NCBI RefSeq assembly: GCF_900142645.1
Contig: NZ_FRBP01000002.1
Location: 267,582-331,581, forward strand
Source: Eubacterium callanderi
GTDB taxonomy: Bacteria; Bacillota; Clostridia; Eubacteriales; Eubacteriaceae
Reading direction: 5' to 3'
Length of the DNA stretch: 64,000 nucleotides
Position numbers and translations under genes: made by a program. Below the pieces are notes generated by a model. That model saw only the letters and a program-made list of their open reading frames with translations. It was not told where the DNA came from and searched no databases. This document shows positions 16,255-23,569 of this stretch, one piece after another. Each line of letters starts with the position of its first letter. The stretch's first letter is position 1.

Positions 16255-17109
16255 TTACTCTTTGGTGTTTATCCCAGAATTTCTCGAATTTTCAAAAGTA
16301 TCCGTTTCCGCATTTTCTTCCAACTGTTTCTTCTTGAGCTTTGGCATAAAACGCTTGACGAAGGTCCCTTTTCCACGGCCCTTAATGTAAAACAAACCAA
16401 AAACCGAGAAGACCACTGCGCCGATAAAATTAACGAATAAATCGGACATTGTATCCACCAGTCCAATATCAATATAACCGCCATAGTTCCAGGTCTGCCC
16501 ATTAACCACAATACTCTCGATTGGGATGGTTACCGCAACATTTTTGCCTTCAGGGTTAAATATAACCGAGCTGATACTGTGAATGATCGTATCTTTTTGC
16601 ATATCGGTTTGGAAAAACCAATCGGCTCCAAACTCAAAAAACTCCCAAAGCACACCAATGGTCATTGAAAAACAAAATGCAAAAACAGCTACAAAAACCG
16701 GTGAAAGGCTCATGCTGAAATTTTCATTTTGATTTAAAATATCAATCAATGAAAAGCCAATGGCCGCCATTAAAAAACCGTTTATGGTGTGCAGCATCGC
16801 ATCCCAATGGTCAAAAATCAGATAATATTCCTGAATCTCGCCTAAAATTTCTGCTGAAAAAATAAATAATATAATAATAATTTCAAGAGTTGTTGGCATT
16901 TCAATGTGAAGCTGCTTGTCCACAAAGCTTGGAATCATAAATAAAATCAATGTCAGCACACATAGAAAAACGTTGTTCCAATTTTGATTCCAGATCTGTG
17001 CGATCATAACTGCAACAACCAAGACACGAAGCAGTATATACAAAAAAACCTTGCCACTGCTTTTTCCTGCTGATTCACCTGTATTCTTTTCTCTCTTTTC
17101 CTTTTTCAA
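16255..17109 (-). CDS. Hypothetical polytopic membrane protein
   Basis: I do not recognise a characterised family with confidence. The 284-residue protein has a charged N-terminus (about 20 residues), then roughly seven hydrophobic segments. Between helices it carries EIQEYYLIFDHWDAMLHTIN and, later, IGVLWEFFEFGADWFF, acidic/aromatic motifs near the membrane that recall DUF2238-like proteins. A soluble loop of about 60 residues precedes the last helices, and the tail is Lys/Glu-rich. No operon partner: a leader promoter for the ytaF-like gene starts just downstream. Confidence 0.7.
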   Translation of the reverse strand: MKKEKREKNTGESAGKSSGKVFLYILLRVLVVAVMIAQIWNQNWNNVFLCVLTLILFMIPSFVDKQLHIEMPTTLEIIIILFIFSAEILGEIQEYYLIFDHWDAMLHTINGFLMAAIGFSLIDILNQNENFSMSLSPVFVAVFAFCFSMTIGVLWEFFEFGADWFFQTDMQKDTIIHSISSVIFNPEGKNVAVTIPIESIVVNGQTWNYGGYIDIGLVDTMSDLFVNFIGAVVFSVFGLFYIKGRGKGTFVKRFMPKLKKKQLEENAETDTFENSRNSGINTKE

Positions 17110-17241
17110 AAACTATCTCCCTTCTAAAAATTTTCACTGTTTTTCTGAACCATTATAACACACATGCAGAAAAATCGTTTTTTATTTAAGAATTTTGGGT
17201 AATTGTTATTATATCTTATGTAAAATGAAGGAGTAGCTAAA

Positions 17242-17811
17242 ATGAAAAATAAATGTTTGAAAATAAGCTTTACTGTGATTCTCTCCATTCTGCTGTTGAG
17301 CAGCTTCAGCCCAATTTTGGCTGAAACACCAGCCGGAGACCCTGCTCTCAACGAGGGGGCGGTTGGCAGTCCTCTCACCTTAACCTCCAGCGTCCCACAG
17401 GACGGCGCCACAAATGTACAGCCCTTCACGGAAATTTCCGTATCCTTTAACCAGAATGTGGTCAACACAGCCGTAAGGGCGACAAACGAGAAGGCTGTAA
17501 GCCTTTGGAGTAAAGGCAAACAGGTGGATGCCGACATTGTCTTATCCGATGATCTGATTGATCCTGAAGACTGGGGGACCATCCGCATTAATCCAAAGAA
17601 TAATTTGAAAAGCAATCAAGAATACATCATAAAAGTGGATAAAATTTTGACTTCAACAACAGGAGAACACTTGCAGGCCCCTGTGGAAATTCATTTTACC
17701 ACTGTAAAATCCGCTTCTTCCATTACCGGAACTTCAATTGCAGTGGTTGCTGCCATTGTCATCATCGCCGCTATTATTATTGGTATTCTCTACAAAAGGC
17801 GCAAACGTTAA
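17242..17811 (+). CDS. Secreted, membrane-anchored protein with bacterial Ig-like (Big_5) domain
   Basis: This 189-residue protein has a signal peptide (about residues 1-28, ending FSPILAETP) and a single Ig-like domain with SSVPQDGATNVQPFTEISVSF at its start and PKNNLKSNQEYIIKVD and IHFTTVKS at its end, the SbsA/Big_5 pattern. A C-terminal helix (about 160-182) is followed by KRRKR, which leaves the domain outside and the basic tail inside. It has no sortase motif. GAAGGAG precedes the ATG. Role unknown; envelope or adhesion-related is plausible. Confidence 0.8.
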   Translation: MKNKCLKISFTVILSILLLSSFSPILAETPAGDPALNEGAVGSPLTLTSSVPQDGATNVQPFTEISVSFNQNVVNTAVRATNEKAVSLWSKGKQVDADIVLSDDLIDPEDWGTIRINPKNNLKSNQEYIIKVDKILTSTTGEHLQAPVEIHFTTVKSASSITGTSIAVVAAIVIIAAIIIGILYKRRKR

Positions 17812-17815
17812 TTTA

Positions 17816-17846
17816 AAAAGACGCATCCGATAATGGATGCGTCTTT
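17816..17846. terminator. Bidirectional terminator
   Basis: AAAAGACGCATCC pairs with GGATGCGTCTTTT around a six-base loop, just between convergent stops at 17811 and 17849. Confidence 0.85.
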
Positions 17847-17848
17847 TA

Positions 17849-18583
17849 TTATGCCTTATTTTTCGCTGCCTCCACAAAGGCTTTAAATAAATCATATTCG
17901 TATGAACGCTTAGGCCACAGAAACTCAGGATGCCACTGGATTGCCAGACCATAAGTCATATCTGGTATCTCAACAGCTTCCACCAGTCCATCCTTTGCGC
18001 GCGCTGTCGCCTCCAGTTCTGGGGAAAGCTCCGCGATTCCCTGGTGGTGCATACTGTTGACACGAATTGTTTTTTCACCGATAATTTCAAACAGCTTACT
18101 GCCTTCTTTAATCTCAATATCGTGCACCGGAAAAACAAACTCTGTTTTCTGGGAATGCTGTACAGGATCTGGATCCTTTTTTTGTGCGATCAGATCCTGA
18201 TAAAGCGTACCGCCCAGAGCCACATTAAAAAACTGAAGGCCGCGGCAGACACCAAAAAGGGCTTTGTCCTGTTTCCGGACTTCATCAAACAAAATCACTT
18301 CCATATAATCCCGTTCCGGCGAAACCTCATTGCAATATTCGGTCATTTCCTGATTGTAGAGCGCCGGGTCCACATCCTGTCCGCCAGTAAATAAAAAGCC
18401 GTCAAACTCATTTACCAACGCACGTATATCCGCTTCATTTTTTAAGAGCGGCAAAAGAAAAGGCATGCCGGAGACCTCCAGAATACCATTTAAATATCCC
18501 GGAAAAATCCAGATGCTGTTCCATTTACTTGCCTGTTTTGTATCATAAAGGGGCAGTACCCCTATTTTAGGTTTTCTTTCCAT
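17849..18583 (-). CDS. Peptidase C26 / gamma-glutamyl-GABA hydrolase-like (PuuD type) glutamine amidotransferase fold
   Basis: The ATG at 18583 follows GGAGG by 7 bases; an upstream extension exists but has no ribosome-binding site. The 244-residue protein has the class I amidotransferase fold: FDGFLFTGGQDVDPALY, the nucleophile in FGVCRGLQ (C113), MHHQG, and the His-Glu pair in QWHPEF (H218, E220). PuuD-type enzymes hydrolyse gamma-glutamyl amides such as gamma-glutamyl-GABA; relatives act on other gamma-glutamyl compounds. No putrescine-pathway genes are near, so the substrate is open. Confidence 0.88.
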   Translation of the reverse strand: MERKPKIGVLPLYDTKQASKWNSIWIFPGYLNGILEVSGMPFLLPLLKNEADIRALVNEFDGFLFTGGQDVDPALYNQEMTEYCNEVSPERDYMEVILFDEVRKQDKALFGVCRGLQFFNVALGGTLYQDLIAQKKDPDPVQHSQKTEFVFPVHDIEIKEGSKLFEIIGEKTIRVNSMHHQGIAELSPELEATARAKDGLVEAVEIPDMTYGLAIQWHPEFLWPKRSYEYDLFKAFVEAAKNKA

Positions 18584-18694
18584 TCTGTTTTCCTCCAACA
18601 AAATATAAAAAAAGTATTTCCTCAAGCTTTTGCCATTGAAATACTTTAAAATAATATTACCCCAAATTCTTTGAAATAACAAGCCTTTTCTTTA

Positions 18695-19102
18695 TCAGTC
18701 AATCCCAAAATCGGCCATGCGCTTGTCCAGTTCGGCCATGGCATCGTCATCCAGATCATAACGATCCAGCAGGTTCAAAAGATCCTCGCATTTTTCACGG
18801 ATAGCTCCTGCGGTGGCTTCATCGCCCTCTTCCTTGAAAATCTTGCTGTCCTCTTTTAACAGGTCCACAAGTGTCAGCACCTTTTTAGGTTCGACCTCCC
18901 CAAAATTTACCAAAAGATCAAAGACAGTTTCTGATGGCAGGCTGAGAATCATATCAAGCGACATGCCCAGAAGGCTTTGATACTGATCATTGGCCAGTGA
19001 GTGACACTCTGCATATTCCTTTTTTGACCGCTTGAAAATTATTTCGCTGACTGCCCGGCACATTGCTCCGATCATTTCCATCAAATAGTCATTTTTCAGC
19101 AT
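18695..19102 (-). CDS. Hypothetical helical protein
   Basis: This 135-residue, almost entirely helical acidic protein starts MLKNDYLMEMIGAMCRAVSE and contains LLGMSLDMILSLPSETVFDLL, FGEVEPKKVLTLVDLLKED and an acidic C-terminus (DRYDLDDDAMAELDKRM). The pattern recalls small clostridial DUF6483-like proteins. No catalytic motif or membrane segment is visible. It stands alone between terminators. Confidence 0.75.
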   Translation of the reverse strand: MLKNDYLMEMIGAMCRAVSEIIFKRSKKEYAECHSLANDQYQSLLGMSLDMILSLPSETVFDLLVNFGEVEPKKVLTLVDLLKEDSKIFKEEGDEATAGAIREKCEDLLNLLDRYDLDDDAMAELDKRMADFGID

Positions 19103-19129
19103 GGTTTTCTCCTGTCTGTTTATACCTGA

Positions 19130-19157
19130 AAAAATCCCGGCGAACCGGGACCTTTTT
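19130..19157 (-). terminator. Terminator after the 88-residue gene
   Basis: On the reverse strand GTCCCGG-TTCG-CCGGGA is followed by six T. It lies 3' of the stop at 19157. Confidence 0.8.
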
Positions 19158-19423
19158 TATTCGGTTGTTGTATCCTCTACTACCTGGACCTCACCGTTTT
19201 CCATGTCAACGGTTATACTGACAAACTGCGTTTCATTCTTTTCGTCACCGGCTGTCAAAATCTCATCGGCGTTCACATCATCCATTTTCCAGGTAATTTT
19301 AAAAATATTTCCTATCGTTTCAGAGCTGGAAGTCATGTTCTTCGTGTTCTGACGAAGAAACTCCTGTCCTATATGCTCTATAAACTTTCTTGTCGCAATT
19401 TTCTCTGCTGCGTAAGCATCCAT
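19157..19423 (-). CDS. Small hypothetical protein
   Basis: This 88-residue, acidic, soluble protein starts MDAYAAEKIATRKFIEHIGQ and ends with a beta-like segment QFVSITVDMENGEVQVVED. GGTGGA lies upstream, and the gene is followed at once by a strong terminator, which supports a real transcription unit. No family recognised. Confidence 0.6.
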   Translation of the reverse strand: MDAYAAEKIATRKFIEHIGQEFLRQNTKNMTSSSETIGNIFKITWKMDDVNADEILTAGDEKNETQFVSITVDMENGEVQVVEDTTTE

Positions 19424-19629
19424 CCTTTTTCCACCTCATTCTATATCATTCAATACATTTATAGACTTATTTTACCACTTTAGCCGTTCTTTATCAATAA
19501 AAAGACTGGCATCTCTCCAAAAATATTTATCTACAAGCACCTCAAATACGTTTCAGATAAATAAAATTATTGATTTTTATCCTTTTTGCCTTTATTGGTT
19601 TTATAACAAATAAATTTTTGATTTATCCC

Positions 19630-19658
19630 TTGACTTGCCCGGTCCATTTCGCTATACT
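19630..19658 (+). promoter_or_regulatory. Promoter of the candidate structured RNA
   Basis: TTGACT (19630-19635) and TATACT (19653-19658) are spaced by 17 bases. No open reading frame follows closely on this strand; a folded, T-run-ended segment does. Confidence 0.75.
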
Positions 19659-19664
19659 ATGATT

Positions 19665-19806
19665 CGATTCTAGTTCAACGGATCTTGATGTTCAATAACG
19701 GAGAGGTCTGACCGACCTTCACTTGATATAGCTTTTGTTCAGGGCATAAAACTACATTCAAGTGAAGCGCCGTTTTCTTTCAGCCAGCTTCTGGATTTTT
19801 CTTTTT
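19665..19806 (+). ncRNA. Candidate stand-alone structured RNA, class unknown (~140 nt)
   Basis: Between a strong promoter and a T-rich end lies a sequence that can fold into a closed, branched structure. AACGG (19677-19681) pairs with CCGTT (19770-19774). Inside are a small hairpin AGGTC/GACCT (19704-19718) and a long hairpin TTCACTTGA (19718-19726) with TCAAGTGAA (19758-19766), extended by TAG/CTA and TTTT/AAAA. It ends with CCAG-CTT-CTGG and ATTTTTCTTTTT (19783-19806). The ACGGA motif occurs twice near the 5' end. It does not match tmRNA, RNase P or SRP RNA as I know them; a small 6S-like RNA is possible but it is short for that. Confidence 0.5.
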
Positions 19807-19841
19807 GCTCAAAACTGGCATCTCTTATCTGTAAAACAGCT

Positions 19842-19991
19842 TTATGAATGCTTTCTAAAAAAAGCGTCATCATTATCTGAAATAAACAACCCAAATTTTA
19901 TACAATAAACCTTAATCTGGTTCATATCCAAAGACAGAAGCGCAGTGTTTCTTTCCTTTTCCGAGTGTTCAAGCAACTGTAAATAATTCAT
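19842..19991 (-). CDS. Small hypothetical protein (49 residues)
   Basis: The ATG at 19991 is preceded by AAGGAG at 7 bases, a better start than the upstream in-frame ATG at 20042. The product is MNYLQLLEHSEKERNTALLS followed by a short helical region and a Phe/Asp/Lys-rich end. The short Gln/Leu/Glu-rich N-terminal helix recalls Spo0E-like small proteins only weakly, and the Spo0E SxxxD signature is not clear. Existence rests mainly on the ribosome-binding site. Confidence 0.45.
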   Translation of the reverse strand: MNYLQLLEHSEKERNTALLSLDMNQIKVYCIKFGLFISDNDDAFFRKHS

Positions 19992-20098
19992 TTTTAAACT
20001 CCTTTTCCATTTTTTCACTTTATTTCTTAAGCATATACCCATGCATTACCGCCAAATTCACTTTTTTAAAAAGCATCGCAGAGATTAAAAATAAAGGA

Positions 20099-20127
20099 TT
20101 GCCAAAACATCTTCATTGTGTTATTAT
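20099..20127 (+). promoter_or_regulatory. Promoter of tRNA-Thr
   Basis: TTGCCA (20099-20104) and TATTAT (20122-20127) have a 17-base spacer, and the tRNA starts 20 bases after the -10. Confidence 0.65.
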
Positions 20128-20146
20128 ATGAGAGCTGAAATCTTAA

Positions 20147-20222
20147 GCTGAAGTGGCACAGATGGTAGCGCAATTGATTCGTAATCAATAGGTCAGGGGT
20201 TCGATTCCCCTCTTCAGCTCCA
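20147..20222 (+). tRNA. tRNA-Thr (anticodon CGT)
   Basis: The cloverleaf has acceptor GCTGAAG/CTTCAGC, anticodon stem ATTGA/TCAAT with loop TTCGTAA (anticodon CGT) and T arm AGGGG-TTCGATT-CCCCT. Discriminator T and an encoded CCA follow. CGT reads ACG, threonine. Confidence 0.95.
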
Positions 20223-20232
20223 TTAAAAAACA

Positions 20233-20268
20233 GGGCGGGTTTACCAGACTGGTAGATCCGCTTTTTTT
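20233..20268 (+). terminator. Terminator after tRNA-Thr
   Basis: GCGGGTTTACCAG pairs (with a G-T and a mismatch) with GGTAGATCCGC around ACT, followed by seven T. Confidence 0.8.
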
Positions 20269-20387
20269 AGTGGTTGTGCTGTTTATTATCCCGACAGGTC
20301 TACAATCTTTTTACTGCCTGTCTGAAAGCCTTATAAACAGCCGTCTTCTCTCCATCGTAAATGTTTAAATAATACCCTTAAAAATCA

Positions 20388-20416
20388 TTGCACAATATAT
20401 AAACCTGTGCTATGAT
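20388..20416 (+). promoter_or_regulatory. Promoter of folT leader
   Basis: TTGCAC (20388-20393) and TATGAT (20411-20416) are 17 bases apart, about 17 bases before the THF aptamer. Confidence 0.65.
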
Positions 20417-20432
20417 GGGGCTAATCAATACA

Positions 20433-20520
20433 AAGAGTAGACAAGGTGCGTAAAGTGTTAAAGGATGGGAAGTTGCCTTTAAACGAAAATAGGTCATTGC
20501 GGTACCTTGTCGCTTCCGCT
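20433..20520 (+). promoter_or_regulatory. THF riboswitch upstream of folT
   Basis: The segment has the conserved tetrahydrofolate-riboswitch elements in order: AGAGTAG, a helix strand ACAAGGT, GCGTAAAGTGT, a hairpin opening AAAGG with GATGGGAAGTTG loop and closing CCTTT, AACGAA, the TTGCGGT block, the matching strand ACCTTGT and CGCTTCCGCT. A second copy in front of folE is almost identical through the core. The GCTTCCGC end can pair with GCGGAAGC just before folT (around 20611-20618), part of the expression platform. Confidence 0.9.
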
Positions 20521-20648
20521 TGTACAAATCAACAACCCTGTCCGCAGGGAGCCTGGCTGTCCTACAGATGCAGGCAAGTCTTATCCTCCGGGATACAATA
20601 GTTGTAGGCGTGCGGAAGCATTACTTTCAGAAATTGAAGGAGGTTCTC

Positions 20649-21404
20649 ATGAAAAGTAATGCTTTATCCCGTGGCACCACCCGTACGAAACTGGTCGTCA
20701 ATTGTGGTTTGCTCATTGCCATCAGTATTGTGCTGAAAATTTTATTCGAGATGTATATTCCGCTGGGTGGTTTTCCATCCCTCAGAATCAATCTGACATC
20801 TCTCCCAATTATGCTTTCTGGCATTTTATTGGGGCCACTCGCCGGTTTTATCGTTGGCTTTATTTCCGATTTGCTGTGCTTTTTCATTAAGCCCGGCGGT
20901 CCATTTTTTCTCGGTTTCACGGTTGCCAGCGGCCTGACAGGGCTGATTCCTGGTCTTTTGTGGATGCTGTTAAGAAAAAAGGAAATTAAGCATCTGGAAT
21001 GGTTTAATCTTGGTTTTATCGTGTTGTCTGTTGGTGTTTTAGTATTAACCGGATTGTTCAGCTTTGAAAATGGCACAATCTACTATGCCGGTGAACCGCT
21101 AAATCCATTTGTTTTAGTGTTATTTATTGCTCTAATGGTCGGCTTTGTGATCTTCCCCATCATCACGGTCAGGCGTTCCGAGGTGCTCGGCGAATATCGA
21201 AGCGACTATATTCTGTTCATCGTCAGTGTGACCCAACTGATAACTTCCATTATTTTGAACACCTGGTTTTTAACCATTCTGTATGGTCAGGCAGTATCTG
21301 TGCTTTTACCCGCACGGATTATTACCAATATTTTCCTAATACCACTTTACACAATCGCTTTGGTGGGATTACTGAAGGTATTGCCAAAATTTGTAAAAAA
21401 ATAG
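20649..21404 (+). CDS. folT: Folate-specific ECF transporter S component FolT
   Basis: The ATG at 20649 follows AAGGAGG by 5 bases; the frame upstream runs through the riboswitch and is not used. The 251-residue, six-to-seven-helix protein carries the ECF S-component signature with LRINLTSLPIMLSGILLGP and GFIVGFISDLLC, and FTVASGLTGLIPGLLW. S components bind the vitamin and dock to a shared EcfA/A'/T module encoded elsewhere. The THF riboswitch upstream identifies folate as the likely ligand. Confidence 0.9.
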   Translation: MKSNALSRGTTRTKLVVNCGLLIAISIVLKILFEMYIPLGGFPSLRINLTSLPIMLSGILLGPLAGFIVGFISDLLCFFIKPGGPFFLGFTVASGLTGLIPGLLWMLLRKKEIKHLEWFNLGFIVLSVGVLVLTGLFSFENGTIYYAGEPLNPFVLVLFIALMVGFVIFPIITVRRSEVLGEYRSDYILFIVSVTQLITSIILNTWFLTILYGQAVSVLLPARIITNIFLIPLYTIALVGLLKVLPKFVKK

Positions 21405-21409
21405 GTTTC

Positions 21410-21437
21410 AGGAGCTGTGTAAAAACAGCTCTTTTTA
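21410..21437 (+). terminator. Terminator after folT
   Basis: GAGCTGT, loop, ACAGCTC, then five T. It separates folT from the folE unit. Confidence 0.8.
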
Positions 21438-21455
21438 TATTTCTAAATCTTATCA

Positions 21456-21484
21456 TTGAAAACCTATTGCAATAGTGGTAAGAT
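21456..21484 (+). promoter_or_regulatory. Promoter of folE operon
   Basis: TTGAAA (21456-21461) and TAAGAT (21479-21484) are 17 bases apart, 20 bases before the second THF aptamer. Confidence 0.65.
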
Positions 21485-21503
21485 AGACACAATTAATGAT
21501 AAA

Positions 21504-21591
21504 CAGAGTAGATAAGACGCGTGAAGTGTTAAAGGATGGGAAGTTGCCTTTAAACGAAAATAGGTCATTGCGGTGTCTTATCGCTTCCGCT
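21504..21591 (+). promoter_or_regulatory. THF riboswitch upstream of folE
   Basis: This is the second copy of the THF aptamer. The core from AAGTGTT to TTGCGGT is the same as in the folT copy, while the flanking helix has changed on both sides (ATAAGAC with GTCTTAT instead of ACAAGGT with ACCTTGT). That compensatory change is direct evidence for the helix. A terminator follows before folE. Confidence 0.92.
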
Positions 21592-21622
21592 GTGCCCTAC
21601 GATGGGGATTGTAGGTTGCGGA

Positions 21623-21656
21623 AGCACTGCTCTTTTTACCGGGCAGTGCTTTTTGT
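21623..21656 (+). terminator. Riboswitch-linked terminator before folE
   Basis: AGCACTGC (21623-21630) pairs with GCAGTGCT (21643-21650), followed by TTTTTG. It lies between the THF aptamer and the folE start. The overlapping GCTTCCGC/GCGGAAGC pairing probably forms part of the switch. Confidence 0.85.
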
Positions 21657-21702
21657 GTTTATTTTTAATAATCTTATAGCGTTCAATATTGGAGGAATAC
21701 AA

Positions 21703-22263
21703 ATGAACAAAGAAAAAATTATGGAAGCTGTTACCATGCTGATTGAAGCCATCGGCGAAGATCCCCAGCGTGAGGGCCTTGTAGACACACCCGACCGCAT
21801 TGCGAGAATGTATGAAGAAATCTTTGCCGGTATCGGGCAGACGGCCGAAGAACACCTGTCAAAATCCTTTACCATTGAGTCCAATGATCTTGTCATTGAG
21901 CGGGACATCCCGTTTTATTCCATGTGTGAACATCATTTTCTGCCCTTCTACGGAAAAGCGCATATTGCCTATGTACCAAACGGAAAGGTTGCCGGCCTCT
22001 CTAAACTGGTAAGGACTGTGGATGTTTACGCAAGGAAACCCCAGCTTCAGGAAAAGCTGACCTCAGAAATCGGCAGCGCCATCATGGAATATCTGGACGC
22101 CCAGGGCGTAATGGTCATCATTGAGGCCGAGCACCTCTGCATGAACATGCGCGGTGTCAAGCGCCCTGGTACAAAAACCGTCACTGCTATGAGCGATGGT
22201 ATCTTAAAGACAGACGCCAGCCTTAAAAATGATGTCTATAATCTTTTAGGAATAAGAGCATGA
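21703..22263 (+). CDS. folE: GTP cyclohydrolase I FolE
   Basis: The ATG at 21703 follows GGAGG by 8 bases, giving 186 residues, the usual length. Motifs: [36 protein letters not shown] (zinc Cys and His), [36 protein letters not shown] (second zinc Cys) and the TVTAMSDGI end. It converts GTP to dihydroneopterin triphosphate, the first step of folate synthesis. It is the first gene of folE-HD-folP-folBK and is controlled by a THF riboswitch. Confidence 0.97.
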   Translation: MNKEKIMEAVTMLIEAIGEDPQREGLVDTPDRIARMYEEIFAGIGQTAEEHLSKSFTIESNDLVIERDIPFYSMCEHHFLPFYGKAHIAYVPNGKVAGLSKLVRTVDVYARKPQLQEKLTSEIGSAIMEYLDAQGVMVIIEAEHLCMNMRGVKRPGTKTVTAMSDGILKTDASLKNDVYNLLGIRA

Positions 22264-22745
22264 TCTCAAAACTCAGCCAGACTAACAGACTGTTGAATCT
22301 TCCAGAATACCAGGATTATCTACACCGAATCGAGACCCATGAAAGAGATCGCCGTCTCTGCCGCCATAACCTGGCCCACTTTTTGGACGTTGCCAGAATC
22401 GCTGCCATCCTTGCAGATGAAGAAGGGCTGAGTCTGAACCGTGATCTCATTTATACTACCGCACTGCTACATGATATCGGACGTTTTATCCAATATGAAA
22501 ACGGCACACCCCATGAGCAGGCTTCTCACGATCTGGCCACCGGACTTCTCAGACATCTGGATTTTTCACAAGAAGATCAGTCTGTTATTCTGGACGCGAT
22601 CCTTTCCCACCGCACTGCCGGCAGCCGGGGCTTTAACGCTGTTTTTTATCAGGCTGATAAGAAATCACGGGCCTGTTATGGCTGTGCTGCCCAGGCAGAG
22701 TGTAACTGGAACGATGAAAAGAAAAATTCAGAAATCACTTATTAA
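22260..22745 (+). CDS. HD-domain phosphohydrolase in folate operon
   Basis: This 161-residue protein starts inside the folE stop (ATGA overlap). It is an HD-superfamily metal hydrolase: [14 protein letters not shown], then [17 protein letters not shown] (HD pair), SHDLATGLL, and ILSHRTAG. A Cys-rich C-terminus [12 protein letters not shown] (C-x2-C-x5-C) is typical of many clostridial HD proteins of this group. Substrate unknown; within a folate operon it could remove phosphate from dihydroneopterin triphosphate, a step often lacking an assigned enzyme. That is an inference from position only. Confidence 0.85.
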   Translation: MISKLSQTNRLLNLPEYQDYLHRIETHERDRRLCRHNLAHFLDVARIAAILADEEGLSLNRDLIYTTALLHDIGRFIQYENGTPHEQASHDLATGLLRHLDFSQEDQSVILDAILSHRTAGSRGFNAVFYQADKKSRACYGCAAQAECNWNDEKKNSEITY

Positions 22746-22760
22746 TTTCAAGGAGACAAA

Positions 22761-23567
22761 ATGAAAATTGGCAATAAAGATTTTGATTTAAAGAACCAAG
22801 TATATATAATGGGGATTTTAAACGTTACGCCTGATTCTTTTTCAGACGGCGGACGTTTTGATTCTCAGGATGAGGCTCTGCGCCATGCCGAGGAAATGAT
22901 TGAAGCCGGTGCCGATATAATCGACATTGGCGGTGAATCCACAAGACCTTCCCACACCCCCCTTGGCGAAGAAAATGAATTGAAACGCGTCATTCCTATG
23001 ATCGAAGTCATCAGGAAACACTTTGACATTCCCATATCAATCGACACTTACAAAGCAAAAGTCGGTGAAGCCGCTATTGAAGCTGGCGCAGACCTCATCA
23101 ATGACGTCTGGGGCTTTAAACGGGAACCACGTCTGGCTGAAGTAGCGGCAAAGCACCAGGTTCCCTGCTGTCTGATGCACAACCGTACAAATATGGACTA
23201 CACAGATCTGATGGCTGATATACTCAGTGATCTTCAGGAATCCATCGCCATTGCCCTGGATGCCGGTGTCTCAAAAGATGCCATCATACTGGATCCCGGA
23301 ATTGGTTTTGCCAAAACCAGCGACGACAATCTGACCGTCATGCACCATCTGGAAACGCTTCAAAAGCTGGGCTATCCTGTACTTCTCGGCACTTCACGAA
23401 AGAGCTTTATCGGCAATACCCTTGATCTTCCGGTGGATGAACGTCTGGAAGGAACCATGGCCACCACTGTTGTTGGAGTGATGAAGGGATGCTCCATTAT
23501 TCGTGTGCACGACGTCCTTGAAAACAGACGCGCTGCTTTGATGACCGCAGCCATCATGAGAGGGTAA
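22761..23567 (+). CDS. folP: Dihydropteroate synthase FolP
   Basis: This 268-residue TIM barrel has the DHPS signatures MGILNVTPDSFSDGGRFD, DIIDIGGESTRP, PISIDTYKA, LINDVWGF, CLMHNR, ILDPGIGFAKTSDDNL, LLGTSRKSFIG and a C-terminal IIRVHDV. It condenses pABA with hydroxymethyl-dihydropterin pyrophosphate and is the sulfonamide target. Its stop is 2 bases before the folBK start. Confidence 0.97.
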   Translation: MKIGNKDFDLKNQVYIMGILNVTPDSFSDGGRFDSQDEALRHAEEMIEAGADIIDIGGESTRPSHTPLGEENELKRVIPMIEVIRKHFDIPISIDTYKAKVGEAAIEAGADLINDVWGFKREPRLAEVAAKHQVPCCLMHNRTNMDYTDLMADILSDLQESIAIALDAGVSKDAIILDPGIGFAKTSDDNLTVMHHLETLQKLGYPVLLGTSRKSFIGNTLDLPVDERLEGTMATTVVGVMKGCSIIRVHDVLENRRAALMTAAIMRG

Positions 23568-23569
23568 TC

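Noticed and set aside
19665..19806. 6S, tmRNA or SRP RNA
   Set aside because: Too short for tmRNA and most 6S RNAs, and the SRP apical motif is absent; kept as an unclassified candidate.
20520..20648. N-terminal extension of FolT
   Set aside because: It translates the riboswitch expression platform; AAGGAGG before 20649 decides the start.
21496..21702. N-terminal extension of FolE by 69 codons
   Set aside because: The extension is a translation of the THF riboswitch and its terminator. The ATG at 21703 has a proper GGAGG and gives the normal FolE length.
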